From positions 1 through 58,938 of the forward strand of contig CAYQOU010000022.1 of the NCBI GenBank assembly GCA_964419255.1: DNA of 58,938 nucleotides, given 5' to 3'. A model generated the notes under the pieces. It made no database searches. It was not told the origin of the DNA and saw only the letters and a program-made list of their open reading frames with translations. The position numbers and the translations under genes are program-made. Below are positions 18,242-25,251 of the stretch, one piece after another. Positions within the stretch are counted from its first letter, which is position 1, and each line of letters begins with the position of its first letter. Origin of the DNA: CAZPHU01 sp964419255 (lineage in GTDB: Bacteria > Fibrobacterota > Chitinivibrionia > Chitinivibrionales > CAYFVL01).

Positions 18242-20514
18242 GTATGGTACTCCAGGGCAATTTCCGCAGATTCCTGTTGCGGATCTACTCGCGCCGGCTT
18301 GAGGCCGGGCAGGCGTATCTCTATGACCTGTGGGGCCTGTCTCCACTGCGCATCCCAGCGCAGTATAGCTTTCTGATCCTTGGGGGTGACACTCACCGAT
18401 ACTTTCCCGAAGGATGTAAGGGCAGGTCCGTATGAAAAGCCCTGTGAGTCTTTAAGCCACTCACGGGGAATGCCGGATCCCAACACCAGAGTGTCGCGTT
18501 TTTCTTCTTCCAGGACAAAACTATTGCGCACGATCATTATCCACTCTGCCGCGGCCCACACATGCTGTCCGTCTCCCATGCAACCGCCGCGGGTCATGGG
18601 GTGGATGGCCTCCGGCCAATGACCGGTGGGAGAAGCCAGAGCGGCGATGCCGTTTATCAGACGAAACGCTCGCGGATCTCCGTTTCTTAACAACACCTGA
18701 GCAATATGAAGCGTAAGATAGGGGTTTATTCCTGAATGGGTCATATCATGAAAGAATGCGTCATGCACCAGACAGTTGTCGAAAAGATAATCCGCCGTGT
18801 CAAGCAGCCGCGGATCATCGGAGGCAAATAGATGAAGCGGGTAGCCGCACACCAGCGAGCCCACCGCCGAGCTGTCCAGTCGCCGATTAGGGGAGGAGGG
18901 GATCCCCTCCCGCTGTAAACGCTTGCGGTTGAGCGCAAGGCTCCGCTCGACCGAGTGCATTAATGAGTGCGCATAATTTTTAAACTCAATACTATGTTTT
19001 CTGTCTTTGTTTTCCGCTGCAAGTACAGACGCTGCGTTAAGTCCCGCCACCGCCCAGAAATCGTCCCAATAATAATAATCGTTTGGCCCCAGATGCTCTG
19101 CGCTGAAGCCCGCGGGAAGCAGGCCGGCGTACGGTTTTTCCAGATCTTCGGGAAGTCTCTTGCGGTCGATCCATTTGGCCGCCTCAACCAAAGCATCATA
19201 CCAGGACCGTTTCATCGGTCGACCAGTCAGTGCGGCGTACTTTCCGTATAGCCAGAGAATCTGACCGTTTGAGTCCCACTCACCATTTTGAGACTCGAAA
19301 TATCCGGTGGCCGTCTGCCTGGATGGAAAAGTATCCATGATTTCCTCGGTACGCTCGATAAATCCCGCCGATAACAGTGCCTGTAACACAAAGGCTGCAT
19401 CCCTGAACCAGAACCGTTTGTAGGTAAACGGACCCGCGTATACGGTTCCTGGTGTGTGTAGAAGGGTGGTTCGTACCGCTGCCTCATATAAAAACTGGTA
19501 GTGCTTGTCTGGAACCGAAAGCCGGCAGTGGTGCTCCATCACCGAATCCCAACTCTGAGGCATCAGATGAGTCTTGTGTGGCAGGGATTTTTCCCTCGAT
19601 TCGGTCAGCGGTATGGATACCTCCACCTCCTGAGTCGATTCGGCAAAAACAGGGAAAATTGCTGCGGCCGTCGCCATACCAACATCACAGGTTACGGCGT
19701 TTTTCTTCGAGCCGCGGGACAGATTATGGGAGACATCGCCGATGGTGTAATGAGAAAAACTCATCTGCTGTGGTTCGCGGGAAAAAAACACCCTATGATC
19801 ACCATCAACCCTGAAGCCGTCTTTGCCGACAGCTGCAATATTATGAATGAAGCTGATTCCTTCGGGATTATAAGGCCTGATTGAGACCGCCAGCAAACAC
19901 TGCTTGGTGGAGCGTGCATTGAGTTTCATCCTGGCAACGGGTATGCCCTCCTGAAGCTCCACAAAACAGATCGAATCCAGAGAATGATCCCCCTTTGTGG
20001 TGGAGGTGGTGACCCGGCCATCTTCGGAGCTATCCATGTTCTGTTCGGCGCAAAGCTCTCGAGATGGGTACAGGTTGTTTTCGTCCCTTTTCTCATCGGT
20101 GACAATCCAGGCATCGATAGACCATTTGTTGAAAAAGGGTGTCAGCAGCCCCCGCGGGTCCACCAGCGGTAGAGAGTCCACGTTTGGTATTCCCACGGCG
20201 GTCCAGTTGCGGTGGGTCATGTTAATGGTTGTCAGCGAGAAGGCGCGCGGAACAAAGGAGCTGCCGTGAGGATCGAATTGTCTCTCCACCCAGAAGGGCC
20301 ATACCCAGTCCAGGTTATGCTGAATAGCCTGACTGTTGACAAGTCCCCGTGTGTGGAAGATTACTCCTGCCCGAAGAAGTTCATCGGGTGCAAGTACCTC
20401 CGCGGGTTGAGAGAATTTGCCGAATTGGGAAAGAATATTGATCGGATCCATGAAGCCTTGCGAACGTGCAACATGGCTGAGTACGAATCGCCAGGGTAGC
20501 CATTTGAGCCACAT
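18238..20514 (-). CDS. Six-hairpin ((alpha/alpha)6) glycosidase-like protein
   Basis: The 758-residue protein has an N-terminal beta-rich region (~1-320) and a C-terminal helical region (~350-690) with features of six-hairpin glycosidases such as GH15/GH65 and amylo-glucosidase-type enzymes: KRFWFRDAAFVLQALLSAGF, ATGYFESQNGEWDSNGQILW and DYYYWDDFWAVAGL. The Asp/Glu residues in these segments are candidates for catalysis, but I cannot assign a GH family. The start at 20514 is set by AAAGGTGG on the minus strand; a GTG three codons earlier is possible. No signal peptide is evident, so it is probably cytoplasmic. It lies between a DUF502 gene and a GT4 gene in one operon, next to the alpha-glucan block. 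Confidence 0.75.
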   Translation of the reverse strand: MWLKWLPWRFVLSHVARSQGFMDPINILSQFGKFSQPAEVLAPDELLRAGVIFHTRGLVNSQAIQHNLDWVWPFWVERQFDPHGSSFVPRAFSLTTINMTHRNWTAVGIPNVDSLPLVDPRGLLTPFFNKWSIDAWIVTDEKRDENNLYPSRELCAEQNMDSSEDGRVTTSTTKGDHSLDSICFVELQEGIPVARMKLNARSTKQCLLAVSIRPYNPEGISFIHNIAAVGKDGFRVDGDHRVFFSREPQQMSFSHYTIGDVSHNLSRGSKKNAVTCDVGMATAAAIFPVFAESTQEVEVSIPLTESREKSLPHKTHLMPQSWDSVMEHHCRLSVPDKHYQFLYEAAVRTTLLHTPGTVYAGPFTYKRFWFRDAAFVLQALLSAGFIERTEEIMDTFPSRQTATGYFESQNGEWDSNGQILWLYGKYAALTGRPMKRSWYDALVEAAKWIDRKRLPEDLEKPYAGLLPAGFSAEHLGPNDYYYWDDFWAVAGLNAASVLAAENKDRKHSIEFKNYAHSLMHSVERSLALNRKRLQREGIPSSPNRRLDSSAVGSLVCGYPLHLFASDDPRLLDTADYLFDNCLVHDAFFHDMTHSGINPYLTLHIAQVLLRNGDPRAFRLINGIAALASPTGHWPEAIHPMTRGGCMGDGQHVWAAAEWIMIVRNSFVLEEEKRDTLVLGSGIPREWLKDSQGFSYGPALTSFGKVSVSVTPKDQKAILRWDAQWRQAPQVIEIRLPGLKPARVDPQQESAEIALEYHT

Positions 20515-20525
20515 GTATACCACCT

Positions 20526-21017
20526 TTAGGTTTGAGATGAACGGTTATTCGACTCCTGCGTTTCGTCGAAGGTTGCCAGATTCTGACTTGTGACAAATTC
20601 GAGCGAAGAGGAAACTGTTTCCGGATACTGCACTAAAACGACCTGTTCTAATATTTTCTTTCCGTAAACTGAAAATCCGACAACAGCCCGGCAGAAGGAT
20701 AGATTTTTTTTTACAACCGGCAAATTGAACAGTTTTCTATCAATCAACGGCAAAAACCGATCGCCCATCCAGTGTGTAGACACATACCCGGTGGCTACAA
20801 TGATGGCTATTACCAGAAGCAGGCCGAGTCGGGGAATGTTGAATCCAAAGGCATCTGTGAGAAAACCATTGACATGGATTCCCATAATCGAATCGGTTAA
20901 ATGGAAGAGAAAATAGATAAGATAGCCGGTTATGGAGAGAGGGAAAATGGTGGCTATTCCAACAAAAATGAACCGCTTGATCTTATCGAAAAAGGTTGAC
21001 TTCATGGTATAACTCAT
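20526..21017 (-). CDS. DUF502 membrane protein, short form
   Basis: The protein has two membrane segments: FIFVGIATIFPLSITGYLIY and LGLLLVIAIIVATGYVS. The DUF502 core NLPVVKKNLSFCRAVVGFSV and VVLVQYPE is clear. Known family members continue for ~30-50 residues after the FVT motif with a PTTPNPTSG-type segment. Here the protein stops soon after FVTSQN with a polar tail, so the family's C-terminus is missing; the next gene begins only 11 bases on. The start at 21017 is chosen because AAGGA lies 9 bases upstream; the longer frame to 21275 would cover the sigma-54-like promoter. It is the first gene of the glycosidase/GT4 operon. Function unknown, inner-membrane location likely. Confidence 0.7.
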   Translation of the reverse strand: MSYTMKSTFFDKIKRFIFVGIATIFPLSITGYLIYFLFHLTDSIMGIHVNGFLTDAFGFNIPRLGLLLVIAIIVATGYVSTHWMGDRFLPLIDRKLFNLPVVKKNLSFCRAVVGFSVYGKKILEQVVLVQYPETVSSSLEFVTSQNLATFDETQESNNRSSQT

Positions 21018-21056
21018 AAGCATATATCCTTGGATAACTGTCAGGCAAACTAGTCC

Positions 21057-21072
21057 AGCAACAGCCGTGCCA
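21057..21072 (-). promoter_or_regulatory. Sigma-54-like promoter, consensus match (TGGCAC-GGCTG-TTGCT)
   Basis: The minus strand reads TGGCACGGCTGTTGCT, matching every conserved base of the TGGCAC-N5-TTGCW consensus. The expected start of transcription is near 21045, giving a leader of ~28 bases before the DUF502 start codon at 21017. It would drive the DUF502-glycosidase-GT4 operon. Confidence 0.75.
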
Positions 21073-21212
21073 TTTTCTTCCATGGAGATACCACGGATGA
21101 GCGTTGAAGGTGAAAATCTTAATTTATCGCCAAACCCATCGGTTTGTTTGGGTAAACTCCAAGCTCCTCGAGGCGGCTCTGCAGGAGCCTGAGCCCACGG
21201 CACGGCCCTTTT

Positions 21213-21228
21213 TGGCATAGTGTTTGTT
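21213..21228 (+). promoter_or_regulatory. Weak sigma-54-like promoter before polX (TGGCAT-AGTGT-TTGTT)
   Basis: The -24 half is nearly perfect, but the -12 half has GT instead of GC. The position, about 40 bases before the polX start at 21264, is right for a promoter. Confidence 0.3.
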
Positions 21229-21263
21229 TTAAGCTTTACAGTCTTTCTTTTTGAGGGGGAATC

Positions 21264-22988
21264 GTGCCGATTCATAACAGTGATATCGCCGGGATTTTCA
21301 ATACCGTTGCCGATCTTCTGGAAATAGGAGGTGAAAACGCCTTCCGGGTTCGCGCCTACCGTAATGCGGGGCGCACATTGGGAGGCTTATCGGGGGATAT
21401 TGCAGAGATGGTGCGCAGAGGGGAGGATTTTACTCAACTGCCGGGAATCGGAAAAGATCTTGCCGCAAAGATCGAGACCATTGTCCACACCGGTACGCTT
21501 CCCATGCTGGAGGAGCTTAAGCGCAAGTATTCTCCCGAGCTGACCAGTCTCATGAATATCGCGGGGCTGGGTGCCAGGCGCGTGAAGGTGCTGAATCAGA
21601 AATTGGGTATTAACACGATTGAAGAGCTTCAGCAGGCGGCCAGAGAGCAGAAAATCCGTGGTTTGCCCGGATTCGGGGCGAAGACTGAAGAAAAGATCCT
21701 CACCGAGACCGGCCGAAGACAGAGCAGCTCGCAACGAACACAGATTAACATCGCACAGCAGATCGCACAGCCGCTGGTTGACTATCTTAAGAAAAGCGCG
21801 CGGGTTGCTCCGGTGGCTGTGGCGGGCTCTTACAGGCGCCGCAAGGAGACCGTACGGGATTTGGATGTTCTTGTCGCCTGTAAACAAAGCCGGGAGGTGA
21901 TCCAAAGGTTTGTAGCCTATGATGATGTTGCAGAGGTGGTCTCCATGGGGGAGACGCGAGTGACGGTGCGTCTGAAATCCAATCTCCAGGTCGATCTGCG
22001 GGTGGTCGACCACAAAAGCTATGGTGCGGCACTGCATTACTTTACCGGCTCTCAGGCGCATAACATTGCTATCCGCAAAAGGGGGGTGAAGCGAGGCCTG
22101 AAGATAAACGAATATGGTATCTACAGAGGGGACCGTTATATCGGCGGAGAAAAGGAAGAAGAAATCTTTGCGGCCGTCGATCTTCCATACATAGAGCCCG
22201 AGCTCCGGGAAGATCGGGGGGAGGTGCAGGCTGCCGAGCAAGGCAATTTGCCGAATCTTGTGCAGCGCTCCGACATCAGGGGCGATCTTCACTCTCACAC
22301 AAATGCTACCGATGGACACTACACGATGGAGCAGATGGTTGATGAGGCGCGTCGGCGGGGATATCACTATCTTGCCATCTCCGACCACTCTCAGCGTCTT
22401 GCCATGGCTAAAGGCCTTAATCCTGCCCGACTTGCCAGACAGATCGAGCAGCTACACAAATTGAATCAGAAAATTGCGGATTTCGATATCCTCGCTTCGA
22501 TTGAGGTTGATATTCTGGAAGATGGATCACTCGACCTTCCCGACTCGATTCTTCGGGAGCTGGATCTTGTCGTCTGCTCCGTTCATTCCCGATTCAATCT
22601 GGACAGGGAGAAGCAGACCACTCGTATAATGCATGCTATGGACAATCGGTATGCCACGATCTTGGCGCACCCGACCGGGCGTATCATTCAGGGACGTGCG
22701 CCTTACGAGATCGATATGGATAGGATTTTGCGTCACGCAGCCGAAACCGGAATGATCCTGGAGCTAAACAGCCATCCCGACCGGCTTGATCTGCCCGATA
22801 TCCACTGCAGGGCGGCAAAGCAGCTGGGCATACGATTTTCTATCGCCACCGATGCGCACGCCGTTTCCGATTTTGATAATCTTGAGTATGGGATATGGCA
22901 GGCCCGTCGTGGGTGGCTCGAACCGTCAGATGTTGTAAACACCTTATCAATAAAGCAGTTGCGACGAGTTTTGCAGGCCAGACGGTAG
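21264..22988 (+). CDS. polX: PolX: DNA polymerase/3'-5' exonuclease
   Basis: Bacterial family X polymerases fill short gaps in base-excision repair and end joining. The 574-residue protein has an N-terminal 8-kDa-like domain with helix-hairpin-helix motifs (LPGIGKDLAAKI at ~57), a polymerase palm with VAGSYRRRKETVRDLDVLV (catalytic Asp pair in DLD) and a C-terminal PHP exonuclease domain with DLHSHTNATDGH and metal-binding His residues in SDHS, CSVHSR, LAHPTGR and ATDAHA. The start is GTG at 21264, with GAGGGGGA just upstream. It stands alone, divergent from the DUF502 operon. The Fpg gene at 27657 is another repair function nearby. Confidence 0.93.
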   Translation: MPIHNSDIAGIFNTVADLLEIGGENAFRVRAYRNAGRTLGGLSGDIAEMVRRGEDFTQLPGIGKDLAAKIETIVHTGTLPMLEELKRKYSPELTSLMNIAGLGARRVKVLNQKLGINTIEELQQAAREQKIRGLPGFGAKTEEKILTETGRRQSSSQRTQINIAQQIAQPLVDYLKKSARVAPVAVAGSYRRRKETVRDLDVLVACKQSREVIQRFVAYDDVAEVVSMGETRVTVRLKSNLQVDLRVVDHKSYGAALHYFTGSQAHNIAIRKRGVKRGLKINEYGIYRGDRYIGGEKEEEIFAAVDLPYIEPELREDRGEVQAAEQGNLPNLVQRSDIRGDLHSHTNATDGHYTMEQMVDEARRRGYHYLAISDHSQRLAMAKGLNPARLARQIEQLHKLNQKIADFDILASIEVDILEDGSLDLPDSILRELDLVVCSVHSRFNLDREKQTTRIMHAMDNRYATILAHPTGRIIQGRAPYEIDMDRILRHAAETGMILELNSHPDRLDLPDIHCRAAKQLGIRFSIATDAHAVSDFDNLEYGIWQARRGWLEPSDVVNTLSIKQLRRVLQARR

Positions 22989-23000
22989 TCTCTGATAGCC

Positions 23001-23016
23001 AGGCACAATGTTTGCT
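23001..23016 (+). promoter_or_regulatory. Sigma-54-like promoter (AGGCAC-AATGT-TTGCT)
   Basis: Only the first base differs from the TGGCAC-N5-TTGCW consensus. It lies just after the polX stop and points towards the RRM gene at 23289. If it drives that gene, the leader is about 260 bases long and carries an unused GGAGGT at 23173-23178. Confidence 0.55.
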
Positions 23017-23288
23017 TAACTGCAAGTCGTTTCCGATTCAAACTCCTTCAAAGAATAAATATCTCTAAAAAATCCATATGTCAGGTAGTTTTCTTAAGAA
23101 ATGAATATAAACAAGACTTACAAGCATGCATGCATCTGTTACAGGAGAGGCCACATCTTAATAGAGTGTAAAGGAGGTGGGAAATAGAATACCAAACATC
23201 TTATCAGGAATAAAGCATGTGTCACCAAATTCGTTTTTGAGAACAAGTTTGCAATAATTTACAACTCTTTATCGAAGGAAAGAAGATT

Positions 23289-23567
23289 ATGTCTAAGAAG
23301 CTTTTCGTTGGAAATCTGCCTTTTATCGCTACCGAAAGTGAAGTTACCGATCTTTTCAATGAATATGGGCCGGTTCATTCCACCATTATCGTAAAGGACA
23401 GAGAAACGGGGCGTTCGCGTGGTTTTGGTTTCGTCGAGTTGGAGGATTCTCGTGCGGAGGCCGCCAAGCTTGAGCTCAACGGGGCTAATCTCGGAGGACG
23501 CAATGTCCGGATAAACGAGGCATGGGAAAGGGGAACAAAAGCCCCACGTCCAATAAACGCCTGGTAA
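23289..23567 (+). CDS. RRM-type RNA-binding protein
   Basis: The 92-residue protein is a single RNA-recognition motif. RNP2 is KLFVGNLPF (residues 4-12) and RNP1 is RGFGFVEL (44-51), with the aromatic residues that stack on RNA. A short basic tail follows. Bacterial single-RRM proteins are often induced by cold or stress and act as RNA chaperones. The ATG is preceded by GAAGGAAAGAAG. The long leader (~260 bases from the sigma-54-like sequence) would suit control at the RNA level, but no specific structure is evident to me. A membrane-protein gene follows after 85 bases. Confidence 0.9.
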   Translation: MSKKLFVGNLPFIATESEVTDLFNEYGPVHSTIIVKDRETGRSRGFGFVELEDSRAEAAKLELNGANLGGRNVRINEAWERGTKAPRPINAW

Positions 23568-23652
23568 ATCAGTGATGACCACGAGGGGTACGAGAAATGT
23601 CGTATGGCGGGAGTATCCCTCACCAATCTTTTCACAGGGGTAGGCAGCACGA

Positions 23653-24045
23653 GTGTTCTGGGACATATTCTTAGCACTGTCGGTAGGAATAATTCTGACC
23701 GCCTTGTTTGCGGTGGGGCTGAGAAGGCCCGGGCCGTGGGCAAGCGTGCTTGCATTTTTTTTCATTGTGTTTTTGACCGCATGGGCCGGGGGCATATGGG
23801 CTCTTCCCATCGGCCCGACCATCGGCGCCACTCCTGTTCTTCCCATTGTGGTGGTGGGAGTCATATTCGCACTACTGCTGGCCGCGGCCACTCCGCCTCA
23901 TTCTCGTCCGACAATCTCAGAGAGCAGTGCGGTGAAAGAGGCCGGACAGGAGAGGGCAACACAAATCATGCTGGATGTTTTCTTCTGGATCGCTCTCATA
24001 CTTCTTGTGCTTTTAGTCGCTTTCCGCTATACCACCAACAGATGA
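23653..24045 (+). CDS. Small membrane protein with three TM segments
   Basis: The 130-residue protein has three hydrophobic helices: FLALSVGIILTALFAVGL, IWALPIGPTIGATPVLPIVV together with VVGVIFALLLAA, and VFFWIALILLVLLVAFRY at the C-terminus. The GTG at 23653 follows GGGGTAGG at a good distance and gives a natural membrane-protein start (MFWDIFLAL); the competing frame from 23604 is Gly/Arg/His-rich and unnatural. I do not recognise the family. It is probably co-transcribed with the RRM gene. Confidence 0.65.
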   Translation: MFWDIFLALSVGIILTALFAVGLRRPGPWASVLAFFFIVFLTAWAGGIWALPIGPTIGATPVLPIVVVGVIFALLLAAATPPHSRPTISESSAVKEAGQERATQIMLDVFFWIALILLVLLVAFRYTTNR

Positions 24046-24133
24046 TCAGACCGGCAGCTCACGCGGCAACCTTTTCTGACCGCCTGTGATTACACAGTGT
24101 TTTTTTCAAACTGAAAAATCGATGTATGCGCAT

Positions 24134-24171
24134 ACACACTCACCATGCGGGGGGAGTTGCATGGTGTGTGT
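24134..24171. repeat. Strong inverted repeat upstream of the pfkB promoter
   Basis: CACCATGC (24141-24148) pairs with GCATGGTG (24159-24166), and after one mismatch four more pairs form (ACAC/GTGT). It lies 13 bases before the sigma-54-like promoter at 24184. It could be a terminator for the upstream unit, but no T-run follows, or a site for a regulator. Confidence 0.5.
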
Positions 24172-24183
24172 GGCAAGCTTTAT

Positions 24184-24199
24184 TGGCATTAGCCTTGCT
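24184..24199 (+). promoter_or_regulatory. Sigma-54-like promoter before pfkB-ppsA operon (TGGCAT-TAGCC-TTGCT)
   Basis: The sequence differs from TGGCAC-N5-TTGCW by one base. It is also the left half of an inverted repeat (GCATTAGC 24186-24193 with GCTAATGC 24213-24220), so the start of the transcript could fold. The pfkB ATG is at 24280. The operon it would drive reaches the DUF2267 gene and ends at the terminator at 29298. Confidence 0.7.
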
Positions 24200-24279
24200 A
24201 ACTACAGCTAATGCTAATGCAGATCGTCTCAGTTTACTTTCACCAAAATCTAAGCGCTAGGGAATCGAGTTACCCCGCT

Positions 24280-25230
24280 ATGGAAAATCAGAAACCGATA
24301 GTGACAATCACCATGAATCCTGCCGTTGATGTGAGTGTAGCGGTTAATCAGGTGACTCCCGACCTGAAGTTGCGCTGTTCTCAGCCGCGAGAGGAGCCGG
24401 GGGGAGGAGGTATTAATGTTTCGCGTGCAATCTCCCGACTCGGTGGTCAAAGCCGCTGTTATTATACCTTCGGAGGCGCAAACGGAAATCTGTTCGAAAC
24501 GTTAATCGAAAAGGAGCAGATACCCGGCACATCTATGAAGGTCGCAGGGCTTACCCGGCAGAGCTTTACGGTGATGGAGGAGACAAGTGGCAGGCAGTAC
24601 CGCTTTACCATGCCCGGCCCACTGCTCGATCAAAAAGAGTGGGAATCTGTCCTTAAGACGATCGAATCGCTGCATCCGGTACCATCCTTTATTGTGGCAA
24701 GTGGTAGTCTGCCCCCCGGAGTGCCCGACGACTTTTTCGGCAGGCTTTCGAAAATTGCGAAACAAAAAGATATTCGCTGTATCGTGGATACCTCGGGACG
24801 GCCGTTGCGGAAGGCTGTGGAGGCGGGGGTCTTTCTGCTCAAGCCAAACATGCGGGAGCTTCAAGATCTTTTGCAGCAGCAGGTAGAAAACGAAGAACAG
24901 CAGGTCAGGGCCGCAAAACAGCTGATCGGCAGGGGCAAGGCACACATGGTTGTGCTGTCTCTTGGTGCGGGCGGGGCGTTATTTGTTTCGGCAGAGCAGA
25001 CGGCTCATCTACGTTCCCCCTCCGTGCCGATACGAAGCAAGATAGGGGCGGGTGACAGCATGGTTGCGGGAATCGTTCTGGCTCTCGCACGGGGATATCC
25101 GCCGCTTGAGGCTGCGCGATACGGAGTGGCCTGTGGTGCTGCGGCGGTGATGACCGAGGGCTCGGAGCTTTGCAAAAGAGAAGATGCCGAACGTCTGTTT
25201 AGAGAACTGGAAAGAAAAAACAATTTATAG
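24280..25230 (+). CDS. pfkB: PfkB-family sugar-phosphate kinase (6-phosphofructokinase II/1-phosphofructokinase type)
   Basis: The 316-residue protein belongs to the ribokinase/PfkB family. TITMNPAVDVSVAV and GGGGINVSRAISRLGG are the N-terminal signature of the phosphofructokinase/tagatose-kinase group; KIGAGDSMVAGIVLALARG carries the catalytic Asp259 and anion hole. It probably phosphorylates fructose-6-phosphate, but fructose-1-phosphate or tagatose-6-phosphate cannot be excluded. The start at 24280 (MENQKPIV) is chosen on protein alignment; the frame extends 23 codons upstream into a palindrome next to the promoter. It is first in an operon with ppsA (22 bases on), which runs the opposite, gluconeogenic direction. 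Confidence 0.9.
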   Translation: MENQKPIVTITMNPAVDVSVAVNQVTPDLKLRCSQPREEPGGGGINVSRAISRLGGQSRCYYTFGGANGNLFETLIEKEQIPGTSMKVAGLTRQSFTVMEETSGRQYRFTMPGPLLDQKEWESVLKTIESLHPVPSFIVASGSLPPGVPDDFFGRLSKIAKQKDIRCIVDTSGRPLRKAVEAGVFLLKPNMRELQDLLQQQVENEEQQVRAAKQLIGRGKAHMVVLSLGAGGALFVSAEQTAHLRSPSVPIRSKIGAGDSMVAGIVLALARGYPPLEAARYGVACGAAAVMTEGSELCKREDAERLFRELERKNNL

Positions 25231-25251
25231 AATTTTTGTGGGAGGTGGTGC

